This document shows, one piece after another, positions 25,439 to 33,854 of a stretch of DNA of 36,244 nucleotides. Positions within the stretch are counted from its first letter, which is position 1, and the number at the start of each line of letters is the position of its first letter. Origin of the DNA: an uncultured Clostridia bacterium (lineage in GTDB: Bacteria; Bacillota; Clostridia; TANB77; CAG-508); contig CAJFUM010000074.1 of the NCBI GenBank assembly GCA_904420285.1, positions 1 through 36,244 on the forward strand. Direction: 5' to 3'. The notes under the pieces are model-generated. The model had not been told where the DNA came from. It searched no databases and saw only the letters and a program-made list of their open reading frames with translations. A program made the translations under genes and the position numbers.

Positions 25439-25723
25439 TTATAATGCTGCACCTATTCCGCCAGCTGTTCCTATAGCTCCAATGCAAGCAGCACATGCTA
25501 TAAATATTAAAGCACATAAAATTGTACCAATTATAGATAATACTAAACCTGCTGTTGCCATACCTGTTGGATTTTTCTTTTTAGCCATAACACCTAGTAC
25601 GATACCTACTATACCTATAATTAATCCAAAAGGAAAAGAAAGTCCAATTAGACTAAATACGATTGCAACAATACCTAATACTAAAGAAGCTATAGCAAAT
25701 CCATTTGATTTCTTTTCTTCCAT
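25439..25723 (-). CDS. DUF4190-type small membrane protein
   Basis: A 94-aa protein: a hydrophilic MEEKKSNG head, two hydrophobic spans (FAIASLVLGIVAIVFSLIGL and the following glycine-rich helix), then AKKKNPTGMATAGLVLSIIG, which is the repeat pattern of DUF4190 proteins, and an alanine/cysteine-rich third helix. The function of this family is unknown. AAGGAGGAT lies about 6 nt before ATG. It has its own promoter upstream and a terminator after it. Confidence 0.82.
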   Translation of the reverse strand: MEEKKSNGFAIASLVLGIVAIVFSLIGLSFPFGLIIGIVGIVLGVMAKKKNPTGMATAGLVLSIIGTILCALIFIACAACIGAIGTAGGIGAAL

Positions 25724-25759
25724 GAATACATCCTCCTTATTTCGACATAATATAACATA

Positions 25760-25788
25760 TTTATAACATATTTTTTAAATTTTGGCAA
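25760..25788 (-). promoter_or_regulatory. Promoter of the DUF4190 gene
   Basis: On the minus strand: TTGCCA (25788-25783), 17-bp spacer, TATAAA (25765-25760). Confidence 0.6.
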
Positions 25789-25806
25789 TAGTATAGACCA
25801 AATATT

Positions 25807-25840
25807 CAAAAAAATAGAATGTATGTTATATACATTCTAT
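25807..25840 (-). terminator. Terminator of the lepB-holB-ricT-ferredoxin operon
   Basis: A perfect 11-bp stem, ATAGAATGTAT (25814-25824) against 25830-25840, followed on the minus strand by a T-run. Confidence 0.75.
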
Positions 25841-25862
25841 ATATATGTATTAAGAATTAAAA

Positions 25863-26036
25863 TTATTCATTTGGCTCTGGTGCACCCATTGGACATACAT
25901 TTGCACATGTTCCACATCCTATACATACAGATTCATCAATAACATATCTTTCATCACCTTGTGATATGCATTGCATTGGGCAAGCTCCTGCACAAGCACC
26001 ACAACTAATACATTTATCACTTATTTTATAAGTCAT
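25863..26036 (-). CDS. 2[4Fe-4S] ferredoxin, 57 aa
   Basis: A short minus-strand gene translated by hand. It begins MTYKISDKCISCGACAGACP and ends NVCPMGAPEPNE. Two cluster motifs, CISCGACAGAC and CIGCGTCANVC, each with a following Cys-Pro, define a bacterial-type 2[4Fe-4S] ferredoxin, a low-potential electron carrier and a likely partner of the 2-oxoacid oxidoreductase. AAGGAGGTGA lies about 7 nt before ATG. It starts 15 nt after ricT and ends at a terminator, so it is the last gene of the lepB operon. RicT proteins bind Fe-S clusters, but a direct link is speculation. Confidence 0.93.
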   Translation of the reverse strand: MTYKISDKCISCGACAGACPMQCISQGDERYVIDESVCIGCGTCANVCPMGAPEPNE

Positions 26037-26051
26037 TTAAAATTCACCTCC

Positions 26052-26975
26052 TTAAAATATATCATCATTTTCTACTTCTTTATCTTGCATTTCGAGTTCT
26101 TCTAGTTTTTGAAGTTCTTCCATATTTTCTTTTTCTTCTTCATCTATTGTATCTGTACCAATATTTTGTAAAATTTTTAGTTCATTTGCATTATACTTTT
26201 TGAAATATGTTTCATCATTATCATCTTTTAATTTAACTTTTACTATTTCTCTTAATGTTTCTATTGAATCTACAATACCTTCACCATCTTCGGTTTGAAC
26301 AATTGCTCCAATCTTAGGTAAATTTTTTAATTTATCTTCATATACTTCTTGTTCATATTTTAAACAACACATTAATCTTCCACAATTTCCAGATATTTTA
26401 GAAGGATTTAAAGACATATTTTGTTCTTTAGCCATTTTTATAGAAACAGTTTCGAAATTATTTAGAAAAGAACAACAACAAAGTTCTCTACCACAAATTC
26501 CGTTTCCACCAATTCTTCTAACTTCATCTCTAACACCAATTTGCCTTAGTTCAATTCTTGTTTTAAAAATAGCTGCAAGTTCTTTTACTAATTCTCTAAA
26601 ATCAATTCTACCATCGGCAGTAAAACAAAATAGCAATTTACTATTATCAAAACTATATTGAACATCTGTTAAATGCATATTTAATTTCAATTTTTTTATT
26701 TTATCTTCACAAATCTTATATGCTTCTGCTTCTTTTTTCTTATTATCTTCATAATGTTTTATATCTTTACTATTAGCTATTCTAATTATCCTTTTTAGTG
26801 GAGTATTAAGAGTAGTGCTTGGAAGTAATTTCTTTTTTGCTACAACCTCACCTAATTCCTCACCTAAAGCAGTTTCTACTATAACCTTTGTTTTTATATT
26901 AATATGTAGATTTCCTGGATCAAAAAAATATATTTTTCCGGGTTTTTTAAATCTAACCCCTATCATTACTTTCAT
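26052..26975 (-). CDS. ricT: RicT (YaaT), PSP1-domain regulator of RNase Y processing
   Basis: A 307-aa PSP1 protein. The core has GVRFKKPGKIYFF, DVQYSFDNSKLLFCFTADGRIDFRELVKEL and RIELRQIGVRDE. Then come the conserved cysteine groups GGNGICGRELCCCSF and SGNCGRLMCCLKYE, which coordinate an Fe-S cluster in the B. subtilis Ric complex. The C-terminal ~50 residues are acidic and variable. In B. subtilis RicT acts with RicA/RicF in mRNA maturation and in the Spo0A phosphorelay. The start overlaps the holB end by 23 nt, a conserved Firmicutes neighbourhood. Confidence 0.93.
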   Translation of the reverse strand: MKVMIGVRFKKPGKIYFFDPGNLHINIKTKVIVETALGEELGEVVAKKKLLPSTTLNTPLKRIIRIANSKDIKHYEDNKKKEAEAYKICEDKIKKLKLNMHLTDVQYSFDNSKLLFCFTADGRIDFRELVKELAAIFKTRIELRQIGVRDEVRRIGGNGICGRELCCCSFLNNFETVSIKMAKEQNMSLNPSKISGNCGRLMCCLKYEQEVYEDKLKNLPKIGAIVQTEDGEGIVDSIETLREIVKVKLKDDNDETYFKKYNANELKILQNIGTDTIDEEEKENMEELQKLEELEMQDKEVENDDIF

Positions 26976-27867
26976 TAAATTCCTCCCATAACTTTAGTAA
27001 AAGATTATCAATGCACATATCATAATTTGCATTAGAGGCTAATCTTTTTTTAGTCATTTCTATTATTTGAACTCCATTTATATATTTACTTTCGTTTGTA
27101 TTACGTAAGTTATTAAGAAAAACAATATTGATATAATCTAGTAAAACCAATATATTATCTTTAGATTTATATAAAATATCTGATTCATTCCAAATGTCAA
27201 TAATATCTTTAAATGATAAATCATTAATTATATTATCTAAATTAGAATAATATTCAACATTATTTTGAAAATCTATTAATTTAGATATGCTACCTTCGCA
27301 TGTGTCTAACATATTTTTGTTAAAGCTGATATTATTACTTTCTGCATATTGTTGTAAATCAGAGTTAGAAAGTTTATTAAATACAATTTTTGTACATCTA
27401 GATTTTATTGTATTTAACAATTTACTTTCATTAGATAAAACTAATATTATTACTGCATATTCTGGTGGTTCTTCTAATGTTTTTAGTAAACAATTTTGAG
27501 CTTCAACTGTCATTAAATCACTATCATTTATTATATATACTTTATTATTTGAAACAATAGGTTTTTCAGATATTTGTTCTTGCAATAATCTAATTTGATT
27601 TATTTTTATATTTTTACCATCTTCAGAATCTAGAAGAATAAAATCTGGATGATTATTACTATTAAACTTTATGCAAGATGAACATTCATTACATGCTTTT
27701 TTATTTGATAAACAAAGGATCATTTTTGCAAATTCTGTAGCAAAAAGTTTTTTTCCAATACCATTGTTTCCTATAAACATATAACTATGAACTAGATTGT
27801 TTCCTTGTACAGTTTTTTCTAATAAATCTTTAATGTTGTCATTTCCAATAATTTTATCAAAATTCAA
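26953..27867 (-). CDS. holB: DNA polymerase III delta' subunit
   Basis: A 304-aa AAA+ clamp-loader subunit. The N terminus is IIGNDNIKDLLEKTVQGNNLVHSY, the P-loop-like region is GNNGIGKK, the zinc-binding cysteines are CNECSSC with an earlier Cys (MILC), and the AAA+ features EAQNCLLKTLEEPP and TIKSRC follow. It belongs to the sliding-clamp loader at the replication fork. It follows lepB after about 20 nt and overlaps ricT, so it is co-transcribed. Confidence 0.93.
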   Translation of the reverse strand: MNFDKIIGNDNIKDLLEKTVQGNNLVHSYMFIGNNGIGKKLFATEFAKMILCLSNKKACNECSSCIKFNSNNHPDFILLDSEDGKNIKINQIRLLQEQISEKPIVSNNKVYIINDSDLMTVEAQNCLLKTLEEPPEYAVIILVLSNESKLLNTIKSRCTKIVFNKLSNSDLQQYAESNNISFNKNMLDTCEGSISKLIDFQNNVEYYSNLDNIINDLSFKDIIDIWNESDILYKSKDNILVLLDYINIVFLNNLRNTNESKYINGVQIIEMTKKRLASNANYDMCIDNLLLKLWEEFNESNDRG

Positions 27868-27887
27868 AATTTTACTCCTATAAACTA

Positions 27888-28532
27888 TTATACTTTTCCA
27901 AATAGATTAAGTGGCCAGAACCTAATCCATACTTTACCTTCTATTTTTTCTAATGGTATGCAACCAAATTCTCTACAATCTGTTGAATGATCTCTATTAT
28001 CTCCCATTGCAAATACACAATTGTCTGGTACTATTAAATCAGAAAAAAGACCTTGGTGTATCATTTTTGTAGTTACATCATCTTGCAGATAAGGTTCATC
28101 TAATTCAGAACCATTTAAATAGACTTTTCCATCTTTAATTTGAATATGATCTCCAGGTAATCCTATAACTCTTTTTATATAACTTTCTTTTCCGATCTCT
28201 AAAACATTATATACAAATTTACTAAAGAAATTTGTTGGTTCATTTTCATATTTAGCTATAACATCACTACTATTGTACTCATCTTCAAATACATGTATTT
28301 TAGATGGTGCTTCAAATGTAATTATATCTCCTCTTTCTGGCATTTGATTTGTAGTCCTAGTCCATCTGTTTAAAATTAATCTTTGATTTTGTTGCAATGT
28401 AGGCCACATTGAAGACATTTTTACAATAGTTGGTGTACCAATATAATATCTAATTAATAATGCCAAAATAAAAGCAATTAATATACAAACAATCCATTCA
28501 ATAATATCTTTTACTTTATCATTTATTTTCAT
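27888..28532 (-). CDS. lepB: Signal peptidase I
   Basis: A 214-aa enzyme with one N-terminal TM helix (about 12-29), the catalytic Ser41 in SMWPTL and general-base Lys120 in YIKRVIGLPGD. VFAMGDNRDHSTDCREFG, near residue 175, and VWIRFWP close the family pattern. It cleaves signal peptides of exported proteins at the outer membrane face. First gene of the lepB-holB-ricT-ferredoxin operon. The promoter at 28566-28594 and an AAGGCAGG-like ribosome binding site precede it. Confidence 0.93.
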   Translation of the reverse strand: MKINDKVKDIIEWIVCILIAFILALLIRYYIGTPTIVKMSSMWPTLQQNQRLILNRWTRTTNQMPERGDIITFEAPSKIHVFEDEYNSSDVIAKYENEPTNFFSKFVYNVLEIGKESYIKRVIGLPGDHIQIKDGKVYLNGSELDEPYLQDDVTTKMIHQGLFSDLIVPDNCVFAMGDNRDHSTDCREFGCIPLEKIEGKVWIRFWPLNLFGKV

Positions 28533-28565
28533 GTTAAACCTGCCTTATATTTATATTACTACAAT

Positions 28566-28594
28566 ATTATATATTTTTTTTTAAAACTTATCAA
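28566..28594 (-). promoter_or_regulatory. Promoter of the lepB operon
   Basis: On the minus strand: TTGATA (28594-28589), 17-bp spacer, TATAAT (28571-28566). Confidence 0.65.
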
Positions 28595-28644
28595 TCCTTT
28601 TCTAAAAATTATATACATAAAATAAAAGAAAATGTAAAAAATAA

Positions 28645-28673
28645 TTGACAACAAAATAAAGTTGAATTATGAT
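28645..28673 (+). promoter_or_regulatory. Promoter of the prepilin-like gene
   Basis: TTGACA (28645-28650), 17-bp spacer, TATGAT (28668-28673), divergent from the lepB promoter. A GTAAGA/TCTTAC 6-bp dyad (28674-28698) lies in the leader just before AAAGGAGG. Confidence 0.65.
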
Positions 28674-28718
28674 GTAAGAAGTGGAAAAGAGATCTTACAA
28701 AGGAGGAACATTTTATAA

Positions 28719-29339
28719 ATGAAATTAAAAAATGAAAAAGGTTCAATGGCAGCTTATGTGGCAATAGTTTTGTTAACAATGCTTATAATATTAACATCTG
28801 TCTATTTTATATCAAATGCATCTGTAAAAAATCAGCTTATAACTGCAATGAAAGTAAAAGAAACGTATGAAACAGATAATGCAAAAGCTGCAGATATATA
28901 TTCAGCATTAGTAAAAAAGAATGAAGAAAAATATGTATATGTAGAAGAATTTAATACTTTGCCAAGTTATCCAATGAGTAATACAGAACTATCTGTAAGC
29001 GATGGTATTTTAACACTAAAACCAACCGGAATTGACCCAATGATTTTTATGTATAATGTTACCTCTTTTAGTCCATTAGAATATAGATATATAGATGTTA
29101 GATATAGAGTTTTAGAAGGAAATGATATGATGGAATTCTTTATGATAGAAAATCCAACAGATCAAACTTATTCTGTTGTTCATGCATTTGAACCTGATGG
29201 TAATTGGCATGTTTTAACAATAGATTTATGGAGTAATGAAGCTGTAAAACAAAGAGAAACAATTACTGGCTGGAGATGGGATTGGACAGGGGATAATAAA
29301 ACCTCAATACAAGTAGATTATATAAAAATAAGAAAATAA
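28719..29339 (+). CDS. Prepilin-like protein with a beta-sandwich C terminus
   Basis: 206 aa. The N terminus (MKLKNEKGSMAAYVAIVLLT) is a short basic leader, a Gly, then one hydrophobic helix to about residue 32, as in type IV-like prepilins and PilX-like tip or minor pilins; the usual Glu at +5 after the Gly is missing. A helical linker follows to about 70. The C-terminal half (LSVSDGILTL, YIDVRYRV, WHVLTIDLWSN, IQVDYIKIRK) reads as a galactose-binding or concanavalin-like beta-sandwich. No pilus genes lie nearby. AAAGGAGG is 12 nt before ATG. Function is unknown; a surface-exposed binding protein is a guess. Confidence 0.75.
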   Translation: MKLKNEKGSMAAYVAIVLLTMLIILTSVYFISNASVKNQLITAMKVKETYETDNAKAADIYSALVKKNEEKYVYVEEFNTLPSYPMSNTELSVSDGILTLKPTGIDPMIFMYNVTSFSPLEYRYIDVRYRVLEGNDMMEFFMIENPTDQTYSVVHAFEPDGNWHVLTIDLWSNEAVKQRETITGWRWDWTGDNKTSIQVDYIKIRK

Positions 29340-29436
29340 ATTTCTAAATTAAATATAAATACAAAAATTACAAATTAGAGTTAATTTCATTATTAAATAA
29401 ATTAAATTCTGATAATATTACTTTTATAAAATAATA

Positions 29437-29479
29437 CCAAAAGGTCAATGTTTTTTACACAAAAACATTGACCTTTTGG
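29437..29479. repeat. Perfect 19-bp inverted repeat before minD
   Basis: CCAAAAGGTCAATGTTTTT (29437-29455), 5-nt loop TACAC, then its exact complement (29461-29479). The right arm contains the -35 of the minD promoter. It may terminate the upstream transcript; the T-run after it is poor (GCTTTT). It may also be an operator. Confidence 0.85.
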
Positions 29480-29496
29480 GCTTTTCCGTATATAAT
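29468..29496 (+). promoter_or_regulatory. Promoter of the minD operon
   Basis: TTGACC (29468-29473) inside the inverted repeat, 17-bp spacer, TATAAT (29491-29496). About 80 nt of leader precede the minD AAGGAGG. Confidence 0.65.
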
Positions 29497-29580
29497 AGTA
29501 GTGTTTAAAATTATGCATTTTTATTGTTTATTAAATACAACGAGTAATAACCTAAGTAAAAATTACAAGGAGGAAAATAT

Positions 29581-30381
29581 ATGGGAGAGGTTATAGTTAT
29601 AACATCTGGAAAAGGCGGAGTAGGAAAAACTACAACAACAGCAAACCTTGGAGCAGCTTTGGCATTAAGAAATAAAAAGGTTGCATTAGTAGATACTGAT
29701 ATAGGTTTGAGAAATCTTGATGTTGTAATGGGCTTAGAAAACAGAATAGTATATGACATTGTAGATGTAGTTGAAGAAAAATGTAAATTAAGACAAGCCC
29801 TTATAAAAGACAAGAGATTTAATGAATTATTTTTACTACCTGCAGCCCAAACAAGAGATAAAAGTGCAATAAATGAAGAACAAATGAAAGAACTAATAGG
29901 AAAACTAAAAGACGAATTTGATTATATTTTAATAGATTGTCCAGCAGGAATAGAGCAAGGATTTAAAAATGCTATTGCTGGAGCTAACCGTGCTATTGTA
30001 GTAACAACTGCTGAAATTTCAGCAATAAGAGATGCAGATAGAATAGTGGGATTATTAGAAGCTTCAGAGATAAAAAATCCAGAGTTAATTATAAACAGAA
30101 TAAGACCAGCAATGGTTAAAAAAGGCGAAATGATGGATGTTGAAGATATAGTAGATTTATTATCAATTGATTTGATTGGAGTAGTTCCAGACGATGAGTA
30201 TATAATAACTCAAACTAATAAAGGAGAACCTGTTGTAACTAAAGAAAAGGCACCATCTGGAAAGGCATATATAGAAATTGCAAGACGAATATTAGGAGAG
30301 AATATAGATGTAACTATTCCGGGAAAGAAAGAGGGTCTTTTTAGTAAAATGAGAGGTTTTTTCGCAAAAGGAAAACATTAA
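29581..30381 (+). CDS. minD: Septum-site determining ATPase MinD
   Basis: 266 aa, with the deviant Walker A SGKGGVGKTTTTANLG at residues 9-24, the switch DTDIGLRNLD, and DYILIDCPAGIEQGF. The C-terminal GLFSKMRGFFAKGKH is an amphipathic membrane-targeting helix. MinD binds the membrane when ATP-bound and positions MinC to stop Z-ring formation at the poles. The window has minE after it but no minC anywhere. AAGGAGG lies before ATG. First gene of minD-minE-rodA-dusB. Confidence 0.95.
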   Translation: MGEVIVITSGKGGVGKTTTTANLGAALALRNKKVALVDTDIGLRNLDVVMGLENRIVYDIVDVVEEKCKLRQALIKDKRFNELFLLPAAQTRDKSAINEEQMKELIGKLKDEFDYILIDCPAGIEQGFKNAIAGANRAIVVTTAEISAIRDADRIVGLLEASEIKNPELIINRIRPAMVKKGEMMDVEDIVDLLSIDLIGVVPDDEYIITQTNKGEPVVTKEKAPSGKAYIEIARRILGENIDVTIPGKKEGLFSKMRGFFAKGKH

Positions 30382-30398
30382 TACAACGGAGGTAAAGT

Positions 30399-30929
30399 AT
30401 GTTTGAGAACATAATGAAGTTTTTTAAAAAATTTAAAAAAAGCGAAAAAGAAGAATCAAAAACTACTGCTAAGGAAAGATTGCACTTAGTATTAGCACAA
30501 GATAGAGCTAATATTTCTGCTGATTTTCTAGAAATGATGAAACAAGAAATATTAGAAGTAATAAAAAAATATATAGATATTGATGAGAAAGCTATAGATG
30601 TAAGACTTACAAATAAAGAAGGAGAAGATGGAGCAATGGGAGCTCCGGCATTATATGCTAATATTCCAATCATAACTATAAAAAATGAAGCTAGAAAACT
30701 AGAAGGAACTTTGCCAAAAGAGGAAAATGCTAATAAGCAAGAGGAGAATCTAAAAGAGATTCCAGTAGAAGAAAAAGAAGAGGAAAATGAGATAGAGGAA
30801 AAAAAAGAAGAAACTTCAGATACAAATAACTTAGTAGAAGATGAAGAAATAATCGAGGAAAATGAGAAGCAAGAGGAATCAGATAATGTTAATGTAAATG
30901 AGGTTGAGAATGAAAAGAAGAATTCTTAA
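30399..30929 (+). CDS. minE: MinE topological factor with a long acidic C-terminal tail
   Basis: 176 aa, about twice the usual MinE length. Residues 1-88 are a normal MinE: a basic amphipathic N terminus (MFENIMKFFKKFKKS), ERLHLVLAQDRANISADFLE and MKQEILEVIKKYIDIDEKAI. From about residue 100 there is a low-complexity Glu/Asn/Lys tail (NEIEEKKEETSDTNNLVE and similar) with no known counterpart in the family. MinE stimulates MinD ATPase. Whether the tail binds anything is unknown. The end overlaps rodA by 20 nt. ACGGAGG precedes ATG. Confidence 0.9.
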   Translation: MFENIMKFFKKFKKSEKEESKTTAKERLHLVLAQDRANISADFLEMMKQEILEVIKKYIDIDEKAIDVRLTNKEGEDGAMGAPALYANIPIITIKNEARKLEGTLPKEENANKQEENLKEIPVEEKEEENEIEEKKEETSDTNNLVEDEEIIEENEKQEESDNVNVNEVENEKKNS

Positions 30930-32016
30930 AAATATTGAATGGGGAATACTTATTAGTACTATTATTTTATCAATAATAGGATTAGTTGCATTAACTTCTG
31001 CTACCAAAAATTCGGATTTTGATGAATTAAAAAAGCAGATATTGTGGCTAGCAGTAAGTATTCCTGTAATGATAGTTATTATTTTTATCGATTATGAGTT
31101 TATTGCTAAAATGTCTCCCATTTTATATGGTATTATTATAGCCTTATTAATTGGGGTTTTATTTACAGAACCTATAAATGGAGCAACTAGCTGGTTTTAT
31201 ATAGGACAGTTTTCATTACAGCCAGCAGAATTTGCTAAAGTTATATGCATACTTATGTTAGCATTTGTAATAACTAAAATTCAAAAAAGAGGTAGGGATG
31301 AAATTAGTAGATTTCCTAAACTTTTATTAGTATTATTGGTTTTTGCAGTTCCTACATTATTAATTATTAAGCAACCTGATTATGGTACTGCACTAGCTTT
31401 TATTATGGCTTTAGTATTTATGTTATTTGTAGCAGGAATAAAAAAAAGGTATATCATAGGAGCAATTTTATTAGTTGTTATTTTAGTGCCATTACTTTAT
31501 TTCTTTGTTTTACCAGAACATGCTAAAACTAGAATAGATGTATTCCTAAATCCAGATATAGATCCTAGAGGAGCTGGTTATAATATAATTCAATCTAAAT
31601 TAGCAGTTGGAGCAGGTGAGTTATTTGGAATGGGATTATTTAAAGGAAATCAAACTCAATTAGGATTTTTGTATCCTAAGACTACAGACTTTATATTTGC
31701 TCTAATTGCAGAAGAAATGGGATTTATAATAGCAGGTGGTGTTATAATTTTATATGTTGTTTTAGTAACTAAAGCAATATATGTAGCTAAAACAGCAAAA
31801 GATGAATTAGGTTCATACATTGCAATAGGAATAGCTGGTGTATTTTTCTTTCATATGTTGGAAAATATAGGTATGACAATGGGATTATTACCAATAACAG
31901 GTATACCACTACCTTTTGTAAGTTATGGTGGAAGCTCATTATTAAGTAATTTTATAATGATTGGACTTCTTTTAAATATATCTGGTAGAAGGCAAAAAGC
32001 AATTTTTATTGATTAA
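30910..32016 (+). CDS. rodA: RodA/FtsW-type SEDS glycosyltransferase
   Basis: A 368-aa polytopic protein (about ten TM helices). SEDS signatures are ATSWFYIGQFSLQPAEFAKV with the family Pro-Ala-Glu, KQPDYGTALA, GFLYPKTTDFIFALIAEEMG carrying the catalytic-region Asp, and GIPLPFVSYGGSSLL near the C terminus. It polymerises peptidoglycan with a class B PBP. RodA is favoured over FtsW because it follows minDE. ATG 30910 is chosen over ATG 30898: TGAGG lies at 30899-30903 before it, whereas 30898 has no spaced Shine-Dalgarno. It overlaps minE by 20 nt, indicating coupling. Confidence 0.9.
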   Translation: MKRRILKNIEWGILISTIILSIIGLVALTSATKNSDFDELKKQILWLAVSIPVMIVIIFIDYEFIAKMSPILYGIIIALLIGVLFTEPINGATSWFYIGQFSLQPAEFAKVICILMLAFVITKIQKRGRDEISRFPKLLLVLLVFAVPTLLIIKQPDYGTALAFIMALVFMLFVAGIKKRYIIGAILLVVILVPLLYFFVLPEHAKTRIDVFLNPDIDPRGAGYNIIQSKLAVGAGELFGMGLFKGNQTQLGFLYPKTTDFIFALIAEEMGFIIAGGVIILYVVLVTKAIYVAKTAKDELGSYIAIGIAGVFFFHMLENIGMTMGLLPITGIPLPFVSYGGSSLLSNFIMIGLLLNISGRRQKAIFID

Positions 32017-32037
32017 TTATTTAAAAAGGAATTAAAT

Positions 32038-33009
32038 ATGTATTTAAAAAAGTTAAAGATAGGAAATGTTGAACTAAGAAATAATATTTTATTAGCTCCA
32101 ATGGCAGGGATAACAGACCTGCCATTTAGGTTGATATGCGAAAAATATGGAGCAGGATTAACATATACCGAAATGATTAGTGCTAAAGGACTTTTTTATA
32201 ATGATTCAAAAACAAAATTACTTTTAAATATAGAAAATGAAAAAAGACCTGTTTCAGCACAAATCTTTGGTAGTGATTTAGATGCTTTAAAATATGCAAG
32301 TGAATATGTTAGTAAAATTGTGGATATTGTAGATATAAATATGGGTTGTCCTGCACCTAAAATAGTAAAAAATGGAGATGGAAGTAAGTTATTATTAAAT
32401 ATTGATTTGTTGGAAAAAGTAGCTAAAACAGTAGTAAATTCGTCTAAAGTACCTGTAACAGCTAAAATAAGAAAAGGATGGGATAGCAATAATATAGTAG
32501 CGGTAGAAGTTGCAAAGGTTTTAGAAAATGCAGGAGTTTCTGCAATTACTATACATGGAAGAACAAGAGAAGAATATTATACAGGGAAAGCGGATTGGCA
32601 AATTATAAAAAAAGTTAAAGAAGCGGTGAAGATTCCTGTAATAGGTAATGGAGATATTAAAACAATGCAAGATGCAAAATTAATGTTTGAAGAAACTGGT
32701 GTAGATGGCATTATGATTGGTAGAGCCGCTATAGGAAATCCTTGGATTTTTGAAGATATAATAAATTATTTAGAAGGAAATTCAAATAGAGTTATAACAA
32801 ATGACGAAAAATTAAATGTTATATTAGAGCATATAGAATTGGCAGTAAAAGAAAAGGGCGAAAATGTTGCTATAAAAGAGATGAGAAAGCATTTAGCATA
32901 CTATATAAGGAATACAAAAGATGCAAGCAGGATACGAGATAGTATAAATAAAATTGATAAGAAGGAAGAGCTTATAGATTGTCTAAGGGAATACTTTAAA
33001 TATATTTAA
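32038..33009 (+). CDS. dusB: tRNA-dihydrouridine synthase
   Basis: A 323-aa flavin-dependent reductase of uridines in the tRNA D-loop. The TIM-barrel motifs [22 protein letters not shown], the catalytic [17 protein letters not shown] (Cys104), [17 protein letters not shown] and IPVIGNGDI, and the FMN-binding [15 protein letters not shown] are complete. The C-terminal helical domain ([18 protein letters not shown]) is present. Gap to rodA is 21 nt, with AAAAAGGA just before ATG. Last gene of the minD operon, ending at a perfect terminator. Confidence 0.93.
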   Translation: MYLKKLKIGNVELRNNILLAPMAGITDLPFRLICEKYGAGLTYTEMISAKGLFYNDSKTKLLLNIENEKRPVSAQIFGSDLDALKYASEYVSKIVDIVDINMGCPAPKIVKNGDGSKLLLNIDLLEKVAKTVVNSSKVPVTAKIRKGWDSNNIVAVEVAKVLENAGVSAITIHGRTREEYYTGKADWQIIKKVKEAVKIPVIGNGDIKTMQDAKLMFEETGVDGIMIGRAAIGNPWIFEDIINYLEGNSNRVITNDEKLNVILEHIELAVKEKGENVAIKEMRKHLAYYIRNTKDASRIRDSINKIDKKEELIDCLREYFKYI

Positions 33010-33017
33010 AATAAACT

Positions 33018-33051
33018 AAAAGTAGATTTATAAAAAAATCTACTTTTTTTT
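33018..33051 (+). terminator. Rho-independent terminator of the minD operon
   Basis: A 12-bp stem, AAAAGTAGATTT (33018-33029) against 33036-33047, a 6-nt loop and a run of eight T (33044-33051). Confidence 0.88.
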
Positions 33052-33100
33052 AATGAAATAAACAAATATGATGTAAAAATTGTTAAATGGAGGTTTTGGA

Positions 33101-33781
33101 ATGAATAAGAAAAATTCTAAAAAACTATTTATTATTATTGGAATAATAATTTTATCTATTTTTATAATTATTTTTTTAAAAAATAATTATAAAAATTTAA
33201 AAACTGGTAATAATATGAGTAACAAAACAATTAAGGAAATTGAAGAATATATTTTAAATATTAGTTCTTATGAAGCAAAAGTTTCAGTAACAGTGGAAAG
33301 CAATAAAAATACAAATAAATATGTTTTAGAACAAAAATTCAACCTACCTAATATATCAAATCAGATTGTATTAGAGCCTGCCAATATAGCCGGTATGGAA
33401 TTGATATATGATGGAATAAATCTTACAATAAGAAATACTAAACTTAATTTAAATAAAGTATATGAAAATTATTCTTGTATTACAGAAAACTATTTGTGTT
33501 TGGAAACTTTTATAAATCAGTATAAGAATAGTGAAGAATCAAAAATATATGAAAAAGATAATGAAATTATTTTAGAAACTAATTATAAAACAAATAAATA
33601 TATACAAAATGCTAAGTTATATTTAAATAAAGAAACAGGAAATCCAACAAAAATGATTATTAATGATGTTAACCAAAAGGACATAGTTTACATATTATAT
33701 AATGAGATAAAAATAAATAATTTGACGAAAAATGATGTATTGGCTTTCAAATTATTTGACTCAAATACTAAGTTATATTAA
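33101..33781 (+). CDS. Membrane-anchored LolA-like protein (GerS-type)
   Basis: 226 aa from ATG 33101, which has GGAGG at 33089-33093 seven nt upstream; the earlier in-frame TTG at 33080 has none. One N-terminal TM helix (about 12-30) is followed by a beta-rich extracytoplasmic domain: SSYEAKVSVTVESNKNTN, VLEPANIAGMELIYDG and LNKETGNPTKMIINDVN. The strand pattern resembles LolA/LolB-type folds; the Clostridioides GerS protein has a similar fold. There is no lipobox, so it is held by the helix. Cell-surface or germination function is inferred only from fold. Two Cys in YSCITENYLCL may form a disulfide. Confidence 0.65.
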   Translation: MNKKNSKKLFIIIGIIILSIFIIIFLKNNYKNLKTGNNMSNKTIKEIEEYILNISSYEAKVSVTVESNKNTNKYVLEQKFNLPNISNQIVLEPANIAGMELIYDGINLTIRNTKLNLNKVYENYSCITENYLCLETFINQYKNSEESKIYEKDNEIILETNYKTNKYIQNAKLYLNKETGNPTKMIINDVNQKDIVYILYNEIKINNLTKNDVLAFKLFDSNTKLY

Positions 33782-33854
33782 TATTTTTTCTCAGACTTAA
33801 TTTAAAATATATCAAAAATAGCCTTAAATATACGAATTAATAGGAGTGAATAAA

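Noticed and set aside
25428..25766. Plus-strand ORF of 112 aa opposite the DUF4190 gene
   Set aside because: Antisense shadow; the minus-strand gene has a ribosome site, promoter, terminator and a family match.
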